In this document: one piece after another, positions 1-15,968 of the stretch
Layout of the letters: each line of letters opens with the position of its first letter
Numbering within the stretch: the first letter of the stretch is position 1
Origin: Pigoraptor chileana
Taxonomy: Eukaryota; Opisthokonta; Filasterea
Length of the DNA stretch: 35,329 nucleotides
Assembly (NCBI GenBank): GCA_943704495.1
Contig: CALSCR010002846.1
Location: forward strand, 1 to 35,329
Direction of reading: 5' to 3'
Program-made: the position numbers and the translations under genes
The notes under the pieces: generated by a model
Database searches by the model: none
What the model was told of the DNA's origin: nothing
What the model saw: the letters and a program-made list of their open reading frames with translations, nothing else

Positions 1-75
<75 letters not shown>
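1..75. repeat. (CA)n microsatellite
   Basis: Uninterrupted CA dinucleotides run from the window edge. On the AspRS sense strand this is a (GT)n run starting a few bases after the donor of exon 13, so it is intronic. Confidence 0.97.
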
Positions 76-77
<2 letters not shown>

Positions 78-87
78 GTCAACTCAC

Positions 88-3000
88 AGGGTCATGCGGG
101 TCGGGCATAGTGTAGAACGGCCGCACGGCAAGCGGGAACTTGTCCAGCATGAAGAAGTCCGTGTCATACTTTGCCTTCACAAAGCGACCCAACGCCTTCT
201 CGTTGGCAGTGCTGTAAATAGGTTGCGTGGAGCAGTTGTGGCGCACAGCAGGTATGTTGTGTGGGTGTGGGTGCGGGTATGTGGGTGGGTGGCTTATTGT
301 GAGAGAACAGACCAAGTGATAGGGCCCGAACAATCAAGCAATCAACAATTGAATAAAAAACATCAAAATCAGACCCCCACGTAACCTTGTCCCCCCTATC
401 AAAAAAAAGGCACCAAGTCACACACCTGAGATCTTCAAAGTCGCCATTTTCGATGCCGTTTTCGCGGAGGAGGGCGATCGCCTCCTTCCACGACAGCCTG
501 GAAAAACACACACCACGCAGATCAGCACGGGTTGTAGCTACATATTACCCGAACAAACATACAACCGCCCACATGTACACATACATGTACACATGTTGTT
601 GTGCACACAGACGCAGATGCAGCCCCATAAAAAAGTTGCCTCAACTTTCGGTTTGCAACGCAAAATAACGCAGGGCGCACCTGAGGCTGGGCTCGAGGAA
701 CTTGAACGGCTCGCAGGGAAACTGCTTGCTGACAGTGGAAATGTCGGCGGCAAAGCGGTCGCGGAATCCCTTGAAGATCGACACAAACAGTTTGTCGAGC
801 ATGTCCAGGACCTGTGCGTGTGTGTGTGTGTGTGTGTGTGCATGTTTCAGACGAGCACCATGCAAGCGAGACGCAATGGAGGCGTCAGAATACTAAATGT
901 GTGCGACGGAGTGGAATTCAAAAAATTACAAACCCGTACACTCACAGGTACACGCATACACAGAGATAAACTTCGCAGTACATCCGCACATGGAGACAAA
1001 CACATAAACGCACATATATTTATATACACACACACGAACACACGCACACACAGAAACACACACACACACACGCACACGCACCTCATGGTAGTGGTCGTTA
1101 AACGCCATCTCCAAATCAAGGCCAACAAATTCCGTGAGGTGGCGGTGGGTGTTTGAGTCCTCCGCACGGAACACTGACTCAGACAATGAACAAAATTTGC
1201 ACAATTCAGAAGCGCAGCACACATTTAGCTCGGGGGACAATCATCAACTCGAGGCGACCGATTGCACAACTACTCCTCCAGCATGCAACGTAGAGAGCGA
1301 TCAAGGTCACAAATATGCGTGCATCCATGCACACGCACGCACGCACACGTATATGCACCAGTGATAGAGAAATGTGAGGAGGGCACAATCACACACCGGG
1401 TCCAATCTCAAAGACACGCTCCATGTCGGCGCAAATGGCCATTTGCTTGTAGAGCTGAGGAGACTGGGCGAGGAAGGCGCTTCCCTTGAAGTACGACACC
1501 TGCGACACACAAAATGGTTTATATGCGCATGACCATAATTAATTTTGTAATTAGAACAATAACTATAGCGTGAGACTGTTTTCATAGCTTCGTATTGCAA
1601 TTTGTCTGCTTGTCGATAGAGTTTTCACTTTACACATCATATTGCACAAAATCGTCAAAAAAGAGACGGAAGGGCTTCACTGTAGCACTCAAATGGCAAA
1701 TTGTGTGCATTGTGTGGCGTGGCAGTCAAACCGCGCCTTCATATGAGACAAAAGAGGCAACATAAATACAGGATGACAATCAAAACTAATAAAAACCACA
1801 TAACAGAGGAACACGTCCCTCTGCAGAAAGTGAAGAATAAGTAAATGCGCACCACAACAACGCACCTTGAACACATTTGCACCACCCTCGCTGGCCGTCT
1901 GGATGATCTTGGGCGTGTGGATCTCGGTGAAATCATTCGCAGTGAGAAACTCGCGGAAGAGAGCGCCCGTCGCAGATTGAAGGCTGCAAAATAAATAAAT
2001 ACGTGTGAATATGGAATGGAAAAGAGAGAGTGCGGGCGTGTGTGTGTATGTTTGTAAATATGTTGTGATGTGCGTGTGATTCAAGTTAGTGTCTTAGCTC
2101 TTCCTCACGAGAGAGACCAACACAAACAGGGAGTTTGTGTGTGTGTATATGTGTGTGTGTACGTATGTGTGTGTGTGTATGCATGTACACTTGCGCACTG
2201 AGACGCAGCCATTACAATACACACGAGAGCAGCAGACGCAGGCAACAACGCACCGGAAGATGGCCTGGTTGGTGGTTGTGCGGAGATCAATCACGCGGTT
2301 GTCCAGACGAGTGTCGATATTGACACGTACAAACTGGGCATCGGCCGTCTGCAAATTATGGAACACGGCGGATGTTCAAAAGCAAAGCCAATACATGCAA
2401 TAACGCAGATCATCGATATAATGCATACACACATAATTGAAGTCAGTTCTGAGCCCATGGACTCCAGATCAAGACAGGGAGACAAAGATATGCAAGATTC
2501 AAGTCAATGCCTTAGGCGCTGTGCCGTGGACTCCACAACAACCACAAGAGAGAGACAAAAGCGGAAGAACCCACATTAAGCTGTTGCCTCGTCATACAAG
2601 AATGCGTCGGTTACGACGAGGGCAGCCAGAGGCGGGTAGAGGACACACATAGAATATATATACACACACACACACACATACACACACAAAATTGTCCACA
2701 CAAAACATCGACGAAATTTACCTCCTCTCCTTCGATCTCAGGGCGCGATGCATCATCAAGGGAGAAAGGAAGGCGGGGCTCGGCCTGGCTAATGCAGAAC
2801 ATTTTCTCGACGTGAATCTCAACGTCCTGCATCAATGCGTAAGTCGTTTTCCACGTGAGATTTTGTGGGAGCGTTTTTTTGTTGTGCATATGTGTATATG
2901 TATGTGTGTACATGAATGAGCAAAAGATGAACGCGCATTAGGAACACACACAATCACAATCGCAAGAGACATGCAGAGTCGCATGAGGAAGGAGAAAGAG

Positions 3001-4355
3001 AGGGAAAGAAAGTGGGTCCGTGCAGTGCACATGGCAAGAGCACATCACATCACGTGACGTGGCGAGTCAACCCAGCGCATTCACCTGTTGCGTGCACTTT
3101 TCGATCTTCTGGTCGGCCTTTGTGACAACGCCCTCAATGTCAACAAGAGACTCCTTGGAGAGATTGCCAGCAAACTTGACCATCTGCTTGCTAACCTGTA
3201 TATTGCGAGGCGGGATGCACGCAAGCATACATGCACACGCACACACACACATACATCACATACAACCGCACAAACGAACAAACAAGAATGTATAAGCACA
3301 GAGACACGTCACATCACATTATCACTTTCATTCGAACCACAAACTCATATCGGACCATGCATGCATAAAGTGGGCACAAACAGCATGGTCATGCCAGTCT
3401 GTGATCAACGCCTAGAGATAACAAAGCATAACCATTCATGTTATGTGTAAACACAAAAGAAAGGAGACCAAGATACATGCCTTCTCGCTGACATAGACGA
3501 GGGCCTGGACGGTGCTCTGGCGCTGGCGCAAAACGAGGAAGCACTGCTTGCCAGTCGTCCTGAATGAGGCAAGACAAAATGCCATTTAGTGTCATACATG
3601 GGGCGAAAGGGAAGGACAAGACAACCTCGATTGAGAAATGAAGGGCCCAACAGCGCCAAAATAGGAAAATAATCAGCCAACCAACCTGGAATTGTGGATG
3701 CGCGCACGGATGAGGACCGACTGGCCGGCGTGGGCGGAGGACAGGTCCAGCACGCGCGTCCAGTTGCGAACCTTCTTTTCCGCACTCTGGTTCAACGGCG
3801 ACAGGCCGTAAAATTCCTTGGCGAAATCCTGTCGTTTTTTCCCCCCCCAATTGTTGTGATTGTTGCGTGTCATGCGCTAAGCAATAAATGAAGGTGAAAC
3901 AACGAGCTGGTGCATCAAGTGACAAGTCCACACAGACACAGAACAGCAAAGCATCCACCCACGGGAGTGTCTTTGGCGGCGTCCTCCTCGGCGCGCTTCC
4001 GTGCAGATTCCGCCTTCTTCGCCTCCTTCTCCTTGTCCTTCTCAAGCTTCTTGGCGGCCTTCTTGGACAGCGGCTGTCCGTCAGCACTGTGCCGCACAAG
4101 CAAACAACACGCAACAGAGACAAGGTTAACTATCTAGGCGCAGCAACAGTATGTATTCTGGCACAGCGAGGATCGTAAAGAGAGGAGCCGGATTACACAA
4201 AACCGAAGCAGCTGTGGCGAGACTGAAGGACTGCAAACTATATTATTATAAATGTTTACATGTGTATGGAGCGCACACCGAGCTACCATGTTGCGTGACA
4301 CTATTCAACTTTAAATCCACACGCACCCAAGCTGAGGCACTTCCTGGTCAGCCAT
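88..4355 (-). CDS. DARS1: Cytosolic aspartyl-tRNA synthetase, 13 exons, 3' end missing
   Basis: Class II synthetase that charges tRNA-Asp with aspartate in the cytosol. Exons (high to low coordinate): 4327-4355, 3963-4086, 3686-3828, 3481-3559, 3085-3195, 2722-2826, 2254-2348, 1866-1983, 1397-1499, 1082-1173, 681-811, 426-497, 88-211. All phases agree and give 442 residues. The start [10 protein letters not shown] comes from a 29-nt first exon whose phase fits exon 2. Seen: a Lys/Glu-rich N-terminal helix (residues 10-50) typical of eukaryotic AspRS; an OB-fold anticodon-binding part (about 70-165); [13 protein letters not shown]; the motif 1 region [27 protein letters not shown]; motif 2 [15 protein letters not shown]; and [13 protein letters not shown]. 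Motif 3 and roughly the last 60 residues lie beyond the left edge. Intron 4 appears to be GC-AG. Identity is certain; exon 1 is the least certain exon. Confidence 0.95.
817..842. repeat. GT run at an AspRS intron acceptor
   Basis: On the sense (minus) strand this is a CA run lying directly against the CAG acceptor of exon 11, where a polypyrimidine tract would be expected. It is complementary to the GT run at the donor end of the same intron (1027-1080). Confidence 0.9.
1027..1080. repeat. CA-rich run at an AspRS intron donor
   Basis: On the sense strand this reads as an interrupted GT repeat continuing straight from the GTGCGT donor after exon 10. Confidence 0.9.
2078..2100 (-). repeat. Degraded copy of the intronic interspersed repeat
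   Basis: On the minus strand it reads CTAAGACACTAACTTGAATC, close to the core of the repeat described at 6105-6190. It lies in AspRS intron 7, in the sense orientation. Short and diverged, but the core match is clear. Confidence 0.65.
2130..2190. repeat. GT-rich microsatellite in AspRS intron 7
   Basis: Interrupted GT/TATG run on the plus strand, so CA on the sense strand. It is one of the exceptions to the usual sense-strand GT bias. Confidence 0.85.
2449..2536 (-). repeat. Intronic interspersed repeat, copy with second partial unit
   Basis: On the minus strand a full unit runs 2536 to 2486 (GTGGAGTCC at the start, TTGACTTGAAT inside), then a pyrimidine-rich spacer, then a second start GGAGTCCATGGGCTCAG at 2466-2449. 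It lies in AspRS intron 6, in the sense orientation. Confidence 0.85.
2655..2695. repeat. CA microsatellite in AspRS intron 6
   Basis: CA run with a TATATA start, reading as GT on the sense strand shortly after the GTAAAT donor of exon 6. Confidence 0.85.
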
Positions 4356-5066
4356 TCTCGCGGCAGAGATGCACTCAACAGCCCAACGATTCTTTACAAT
4401 ATTGCAAGCAGACTACGAGGTTGCAGATGCCTCCTTTAAATATAATGTCGATGTTCGCGCAAACACGAGCGCTTGTGGTGTGTGTGTGTGCATGTGTTTG
4501 GGGTGTGTGCAAGGTCTTGTGTCCTTGCAGCATGTGACGTACACACAGAAATCTGACATCAGCTGTCTGCAATGTGTATCCACGTGCTTGAACCGAATAT
4601 GTCCATACAACTGAATACAGCTCGTAAGTAGATTACTTCACACTAATGCATCATATGACACTGTATCGACATCGAGTGTGCGTTTTCCTACTTAATATGA
4701 GGAATTGGCATCTGATCACGTGATGAAATGAGTTGAATTGAACCGAGTTCGCAAAAATATCACAAATGTCGGACTCAAACTTCAAATCAATTATAGCTGC
4801 CTTTCTTTCCACACGATCTGCTCGGCACAAAGCCTTTTTACTTACAACCAACGCGTGAAGCTATAATGGAAGACAGCTCGTTTTATATACAGTGAAGACC
4901 ACAAGTGGCTGCTTTTTCTTTTTCTTTTTCGGGACGTTCTGGTTGGTCTTACGTGGGACATCACAGTGTGGCTGTTGGCAAGTGTATCAGTTCTCGATTA
5001 AGTTGAGTTGCGGGTCCGGCCTCGATTCACTCGGGGCGCGGCACCAACGGCATACGGCGAGGGAAG
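4356..5066. other. Divergent intergenic region between AspRS and the 5067 gene
   Basis: 711 bases lie between the two start codons and must hold both promoters and 5' leaders. Short GT runs occur near 4481-4500. I see no TATA box, no further exon with consistent splice signals and no RNA gene. Confidence 0.6.
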
Positions 5067-7041
5067 ATGGCGGAGCCGATTGTACACCAGGTTATTCGCC
5101 TGCTTCGGGTGGAGAAATTGCATACACGGGATATACACCAGGTGCGTTTGCTCATCATGCGCTATCTTATCGTTCCCTGTTGGTTGAACTGATGAATACG
5201 GTGTAGATGTCGAGCCATATGTCACCACCCACCCCTCTTCCAAATACACACACGGGCGCACGCAGTACACAACACACACTTTTTACTCAATCACAAACTT
5301 GTGTGTGCACGATTCGCACTTCTGCGTCGTCCTTACGCTGCTTCCACCATCATCTCTCCCCTCCCCCTACATACGCAAACATGCAGAAACTCACACCGGG
5401 TAGCAACGTGTCAATCACTGCCCTTAGAGACCATGTCATGGCTGAACTCGAGAAATGGAACTGGGTCCGCAAAGTGCGCATGAATCGCGACCAATTCCAG
5501 GAGCTACTCGCAAAGGAGAAAGCCATCGCAGATGAAGCGGTGGCGGCTGCGACAACAAAGAAGGCCAAGAAGGCCATCATGATGGTGTCGACCACTCCGC
5601 GCACGCGTCCCAAGGTGTGGGAATTGAATACTACGATTGTGAGGCCGGGTATGCCGGGGACCACAGTGCTGCCAGAGTGGCGACCGATAGTGGTGGGAAG
5701 GTTTACACAGAACCCACCCCACATTTGCGCCGATTTGGCGGGCCGGTCGATCGCAGATCCTCCGCTGATTGTCAAGTGCGGGCTGAAGCAGCCCAAGAAG
5801 GTGCCGGTCCCTGGGGAGGGAAATTACCTCGGGATTCGGATACCGTCCGTGCGTGGACGCAGAAAGGCTGGCAAGGCGCCCCGACGAGAAAGGGTGGGAA
5901 TGCCGATGTTGTTTGCACTTCCGTGTGTTATTATTCGGGTCATGTTGTGGGTTACCGTGTGTTCAGACGCACCTGACACATCACATATTTGTCACAGTCA
6001 CTGAATAAGGAAGGCTGATTCAAGAGGGCACACGTCATTGTCTTAGATCTCTCTATACCACTGGTGCTCTGTCTCTCTCTGTCTCTTTTTTCTCTCGCTC
6101 TTTGGGGAGTCCATGGGCACATCGCCCAAGACACTGACTTGAATTCTACATCTCTGTCGCTCTTTCGAATCCTACATATCTCTCTCTCCCAATGCTGGCT
6201 TTTGAGTACTGAAGGCCCTCACTCTTTGATGTGCTGGTGTTGGGATTCTATACAAATATTGTGAAACTTGGAAATTGATGCCTTCCCCCCCGCTCGCCCA
6301 CACAGGTACTCGCGCAAAAAGCACGTCGTGATGCGCTCATTGCAAAGCGGTGTCCCCCCACAACAGAGGCCGGAATCCAGCGGCGGGCGCTGTTGGAGAC
6401 TCAACGCCTCGCTGAGGAAGAGAAGAAGGCTGCGGCGGCAGAGGCAGAGAAGGACGACTGGGTGCGGAATGTGCCGCCCAAGAGGGGCTGGGCGTGGAAG
6501 CAGGCGGTCAAGGTGCGCATTCTTTGCTTGCGCTCTGCTCATTTTAATACACGAGTGTGTGTGTGTGTGTGTTCGCTTCAACAGGCGAAGGGGACGGAAC
6601 GATCTGTGTGTACTGCGCACCCGTTGCCGAAAACTGATTCTGTTTTTGGAGCCCATTTTGTGATGTCCCCTGACGGTTTATTGTTCCTCTGTGTCGTCAT
6701 CCTCAACTCACAACTCATGTGCACAGGCTGCCAAGTATAAACGTCAGAAGGAAGCGTTGCGTCAGCGCATGATTGATCTAGCCGAGGGTCGCAAACAGGC
6801 GGAAATCGACAAGTTTCTCACGGAAAAGAGTGCGCTCGATACGGGCGGCAAGGGTCGCGTTGCTACCGTTGCCGCCGCCGTCCTTGCTAAGAAGGAGAAG
6901 GAGGTTGCTTTGCGCGCCGCAAAACTCGAGGCAAAAAAGCAGAGGCGCGTGGAGCACAAGGGTAATGTCAAGGCCAGGAAGGAGAGCAAGGCCCAGCAGG
7001 AGTCTAAGGGCGAGGTCGAGGGATCGAACATCCTGGCGTGA
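5067..7041 (+). CDS. Unrecognised basic coiled-coil protein, 4 exons
   Basis: Exons 5067-5141, 5387-5893 (or ending 5848), 6306-6512 and 6727-7041; all junctions are phase 0, giving 367 (or 352) residues. Exon 1 is only 25 codons (MAEPIVHQVIRLLRVEKLHT...). The first 65 residues look like a small alpha-helical, possibly winged-helix, unit with a WNWVRKVR end. The middle (about 85-190) is proline-rich and basic with no motif I know. The C-terminal 170 residues are a Lys/Arg/Glu/Ala-rich helix, likely coiled coil (ETQRLAEEEKK, KKEKEVALRAAKLEAKKQRR). No signal peptide or membrane segment. The length and basic coil would suit a ribosome-associated or nucleolar protein, but that is a guess. The donor of exon 2 is ambiguous because GTGCGT at 5849 and GTGGGA at 5894 both keep frame. 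Intron 2 carries a copy of the interspersed repeat. Confidence 0.75.
6105..6190 (+). repeat. Intronic interspersed repeat, with partial second tail
   Basis: Well-preserved copy in intron 2 of the 5067 gene, sense orientation. Blocks GGAGTCCATGGGCAC, AAGACACTGACTTGAAT and TACATCTCT are followed by a second tail CGAATCCTACATATCTCTC. The sequence before it (6068-6100) is also CT-rich. Confidence 0.9.
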
Positions 7042-7908
7042 GCGCGTTTGGTGTTTTTGTGTGGTTTTGTTGACGGTTGTGGTTGATGCAGCTGCGTGCG
7101 TGTCTTGTTTGCGGAGCGTGCGTCTCTCTTTATGGCGTTTTGTGTGTGTGTGTGTGTATGTGTATGTGTTTGTGCTCACAATGCTATCTTGTGTGCGCAC
7201 TGGGACGCTGAGACGTGTCTGTGAAGAGCGAAGATCAAACGAGCTGTAAGGGGGTGATGATGCCCTATGGAGTTGTTTGGATGGGCCTGTGCTGGTGTGC
7301 GCGTGCGTGTGAATCGGCAATAAGTGGTGTTTTGTGGACTGCGCGCTGGCGCTCCCGTTCCATCTCACTAAATGAGAGAGACCACTTGAATCAACACTTT
7401 GCATTTTCAGCAATAGAGTAGTTTTGCGCTTCGGCAGTTGTGCGGTGGATGAACCTGAGGCAAATACTTATAAGTCATAATATCATTGCGATTCACGCGA
7501 GCACACACGATATTGAGCGACACACACACGATAACAATAACAAAAGAAGTTGAGACCAACAACCGGGCCACGGCAGCGCACCATTGTCTTTGAATAACCC
7601 ACGTGCAACAAACTGAATGCAGAGACGTATTACAGACAGTACGGATAGAACAAAGTGCGGACAAAATAACAACAAGAATAAAAACACACAAACACAAAAT
7701 AAAGGTGAGGGAAAAGTGAAAACCAACGCGATACGGCAAACGCGTGCAGCGAAAGAAAAGGAAATTACACAATGCAAAGAATACAAACAGAAACAAACAG
7801 AAGAGCGAGCTTAGATGTCGAAATCACACAAGACACTCCGGTGGAATATAAAAGCATATAGCACCCAGAGAGCACAGGGGACACAACTTTCCTTCCTCTG
7901 CAACTAAT
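7042..7908. other. Convergent 3' region between the 5067 gene and UBALD
   Basis: Both neighbours end here, so it holds their 3' untranslated regions. It contains a GT run (7141-7172) near the plus-strand gene end and an A-rich stretch around 7650-7800. No convincing exon, RNA gene or canonical AATAAA placed for either gene. Confidence 0.55.
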
Positions 7909-9004
7909 TTACTTTCGCTGTTTCTTATCCACGTTCATGTTTTGAAACGCCTGGATCGCCGCGGGAAAGTTTGGTGGCGTCGCTGGTGTATTGGCGGGCG
8001 TATTTGCCTATCGTCAAAAAAACAAAAAGCAAAACACAGAACAGAGGCGGATAAATAATCAGTGGCCGTAGGCACCAAGAACTCTACATAAGAAGATCAA
8101 GATGCAATATGTGGGCGCTTGGACTCCACATATATAGAGATGTATGATTCAAATCAGTGTCTTAGGTGCTATGCCCATGGACTCCACACCACATATAAAG
8201 AAAGAACACATTACCACACCAAATGTGAAACGAAATCAGAGCAGTAAGGCTAGATGCAAGTAAATGTGACAGTGAGCATGTTCGATACTGGACCTCACAA
8301 ATTCGCAATTTGAGCGAGAATAACATTTTGGACATAGTGGCACATAATAGCTATACAGCAGTCGGATGCCATAATCAGAAAGCCTGGCAATCACTCCAAA
8401 TTGCACACCCAAAGTAAGTACAGTAAGACCCCTCCCTAATCCACTCCTGCTTTGACCTTTCTTTCACTCTCTTTTCTCGGAGATGGCCGAGAAAAAAGAT
8501 AATGGTGCATACTAAAAACAAACAAAAAATACACACCGGTGTCGCTCCCATGAAGCCACTTGCTGGTGTAGGTTGTTGCTGATAGAAAGTGCTCATCGCA
8601 GCCTTCAAAAAAGAAAGGAAGCACAGAGAGTGAGAACTCATACCGCTTAGGCACAAGCGCATATTACTTGTTGAGTGGCGGAGTGTGCGTATGGAAGTGT
8701 GAATGTGTCAAATGCATCATAAATTGAGGCGGCGTGTGCACTGTATGCTACCATAACGGCTTAGCGAATGAATAGGCACGTAAATTACAATTATTAATGA
8801 AAGGACAATTAAAAAGCTACATAACACACAAATAGACACACAAAGCAGACATACAAATGTGCATACACGACACACTAAAAAAACCACACACGCACATACC
8901 TCAAACTGCCACTTTGTTGAGGCCAAGACCTCCAATGCATTGTCATGACTACAACCAGTCGCATTGACAAACTGGTTGAGCATGAGTTGCTGTTTGAGAT
9001 CCAT
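7909..9004 (-). CDS. UBALD: UBA-like domain protein of the UBALD (FAM100) family, 3 exons
   Basis: Exons 8900-9004, 8537-8602 and 7909-8007, all phase 0, encode 89 residues. Residues 1-40 match the UBA-like helix bundle of animal UBALD1/2: MDLKQQLMLNQFV, ATGC, then KWQFEAAMSTFYQ (animal proteins have a similar MINQFVLAAGC and HWQFE). The third exon has the second hallmark, NTPATPPNFPAAIQAF, close to the TPATPPNFPDAL block of vertebrate UBALD. The protein ends NVDKKQRK. It is about half the length of the vertebrate proteins (from memory roughly 160-180 residues), because the long proline-rich tail is absent. The molecular role of this family is poorly known. All splice sites are GT-AG and intron 2 holds an interspersed-repeat copy. 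The start is the first ATG and matches the family N-terminus. Confidence 0.85.
8115..8187 (-). repeat. Intronic interspersed repeat in UBALD intron 2
   Basis: On the minus strand a full unit runs 8187 to 8136 (GTGGAGTCCATGGGCAT, then ACACTGATTTGAATCAT, then a CT-type end), followed by a TATATA spacer and a second GTGGAGTCCAAGCGC start. Sense orientation relative to UBALD. Confidence 0.88.
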
Positions 9005-9500
9005 ACTCAGTCACTCCAGCAAATGCCGCCCCCAATACTTTTGCTGAATAATAGAGACAAGACAGCACCAGTCGCACAGTGGTTGCACTGGCCTACGACT
9101 CGTATTAACCCGCGTTCGAGCCGGTGCAAGTGCGTACGTTCCTATCCAACACTGATTTTCCAAAGGTCTTTCGATTATCAATCGTTTGCGTCTCGCGACG
9201 GTGACGGTTCCGTCAAACGAGGGAGATATTCGTTTGACGCTATACTCCAGAGGAGAACGGAGCAGTCTGTGATTAGAATCAGTTGGTAGGCGTGTGTGCG
9301 TATGTTCCTATCGGGGCTGTTTCGAGTGCGAATGGTGGCAACGTCATCAAATTATTCGGATCCTGCTAGGTGGATATAAGCAACCGTAAGCGGTGAATAT
9401 TTCTCCAAACGGATGCTCTACTATGCACGGTGACAATGATGGATGCGTGTCTCTGTGTGCCGTGTGTGTGTATGTTTGTGCATCTGTCATACAGACACGC

Positions 9501-9547
9501 ATACACACACACACACAGTCGCACACACACACACACACACACACACA
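9501..9547. repeat. (CA)n microsatellite
   Basis: CA run broken once by GTCG near its middle, in intergenic DNA. Confidence 0.95.
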
Positions 9548-10080
9548 ACTCAAAGTGCGCGCCCAATGGCAGAAGAGCATACGCGTGCCAAGGTTGTATC
9601 AGGCAAGGTAAACAAAGGAGCGAAATAACGCGAGGTTCCATAGTCACGCCATACAAACGGCACATGCAAATAACCACACTCACACACTCAATAGTCAGAG
9701 CGAAATAGCGGCACAATGAGAAAATAAAGCACCCCTCAGTATGGAATTACTATCAAAAAGTCATATTGAGTAATAATCGTTGACTCCATGACGTCGGATG
9801 GAAACTGACACGTCACTACTCGGGGAGAATATACTCCGGATAATTCTTCCGAATCCTGTAGTCCTCATGCTGTTTTGTCCAGGGGTCGTAATGTGGAAAA
9901 TGGACCTGAAATGTTGCGCATTATCGGACTCTGTTTCAATTCAATCCGCAGTGGCTCGGAAAACAGATGTTCCCATCAGTCTGTCAGCGCGCGTGCGTGT
10001 GCAACTGACACAGGCGCACACGCATCATCACGCATCATCAGTCGGATAGAGGCACGACAACTCACCGAATGCGCGGGAAA

Positions 10081-10099
10081 GGGGGGGGGGGGGGGGGGG
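10081..10099. repeat. Homopolymer of 19 G
   Basis: Pure G tract on the plus strand in the UBALD/U2AF intergenic region. The length is likely unreliable in the assembly. Confidence 0.9.
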
Positions 10100-10661
10100 A
10101 TTGTCTCTGAAAGCTTCAGTTGAATGCTAATTATTAGATGTGCGGTGGTGCTTTTTCCAGTGGGAATTCTGTTTTGGGTTGTCAGCCCATTTTCATAATT
10201 GTGCGTTGGATAGGGTCGATCTGTGTATTGCTTTGCCTCCTTTCAAGTGGATAGTTGGTGAGCGGGCTAAAATGGCGGGCACAAATCTTGTTCCAATCCT
10301 GGTCATGTCAAAGACACTGTCATGATTGCCCTCGATAACCCGTTGTTTGTGGCATTTTGTTGGTCTCGGGGCAGGGATCCACTTGGAATTCGCCCTGTCA
10401 TGTCTGCTCCTCGCACTGGCGTTTTCATCTCTTGTGCCTTCGAAGTCAACTTCATTAAGGCCTGTCCCTCATGTCTGTCTGTTTTTTAATTGTGGTGCCT
10501 TGTGTTTTTTTGGCCTCGTCACATACTCAGTTTCATGACTGTGGGGTTTGTTTTCTGTATTATCAACTGCAGGAACGCGATTGGCAGACGCTGTTATTTT
10601 CTTTGGTCACGCGATCCTCTGTCAGTCCGTGCGTGCTAAGTTAGTCAGTTTAACCGAGAAA

Positions 10662-15441
<4,780 letters not shown>

Positions 15442-15968
15442 GGTCCACTTGTGCACGTTGCGTTTTCAGCGGACACGCACTCTGTGGTTACCTTGTCTGT
15501 TGTGTTGTGTGTTGATATCATTGTTTTGCACATCACACGCCAAATCAATGAAAACTGAACTTTTGTTGAAACGACAGTCTGCCCGCTTCGACGTGTCATT
15601 CAGACAGGTCGGGCGACTCCGAGTGTGAGTGCGTGCTATGATATGTAGATCAATTGAGTGAATGAGCTCAAATGGGGGGGGGGGGGGGGATGGCTCTTGC
15701 CCCAAAAGCCATACTGTTTGATACTTAGCAAGCACATTCTGAGCCCTCTGGAACAAACACTGCAATTCGTCCTTTCTCATGTCGACTTGTTTCGAAACAG
15801 TCCTAATCGGCTCGAAATGACCAAACTATGCTATTACAGTTGCACGTGCGGCCAGATGCAATGGTGGGTTTGCCCAGCAGGTGTCATGTGTATAGTCGCA
15901 CCAAATGGCATGAGATTGATAAAACTTGTATGCGTCGAGAAGGAGGTAACACTCATGCAACGGGCCTC
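15442..15968. other. Convergent 3' region between U2AF and methyltransferase 1
   Basis: Holds both 3' ends. The only notable feature is a G tract at 15674-15689. No canonical AATAAA is obvious for U2AF and no extra exon is seen. Confidence 0.55.
15674..15689. repeat. Homopolymer of 16 G
   Basis: Pure G tract just downstream of U2AF, at the border between the microsatellite-rich left part and the methyltransferase island. Confidence 0.9.

Larger units (their letters stand above)
9005..10661. other. Divergent intergenic region between UBALD and U2AF
   Basis: 1657 bases between two divergent start codons, holding both promoters. It contains a CA microsatellite (9501-9547), a tract of 19 Gs (10081-10099) and a tRNA-like stretch at 9065-9127 that I reject as a working tRNA. 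A possible 5' leader exon of U2AF follows a CTGCAG acceptor-like site near 10571. No other gene seen. Confidence 0.55.

Noticed and set aside
593-1240. Several open frames rich in His/Thr or Cys/Val repeats
   Set aside because: These are translations of GT/CA microsatellites and antisense AspRS exons, with no independent coding signal.
9065-9127. tRNA-like segment with GCACC/GGTGC ends and a GTTCGAGCC B-box-like motif
   Set aside because: The D and T stems do not pair, no sound anticodon stem forms, and it is only 63 bases long. At most a tRNA-derived relic.
10309-10330. AAAGACACTGTCATGATTG, resembling the core of the interspersed repeat in intergenic DNA
   Set aside because: Only about ten bases agree and the flanking blocks are missing, so it was not counted as a copy.
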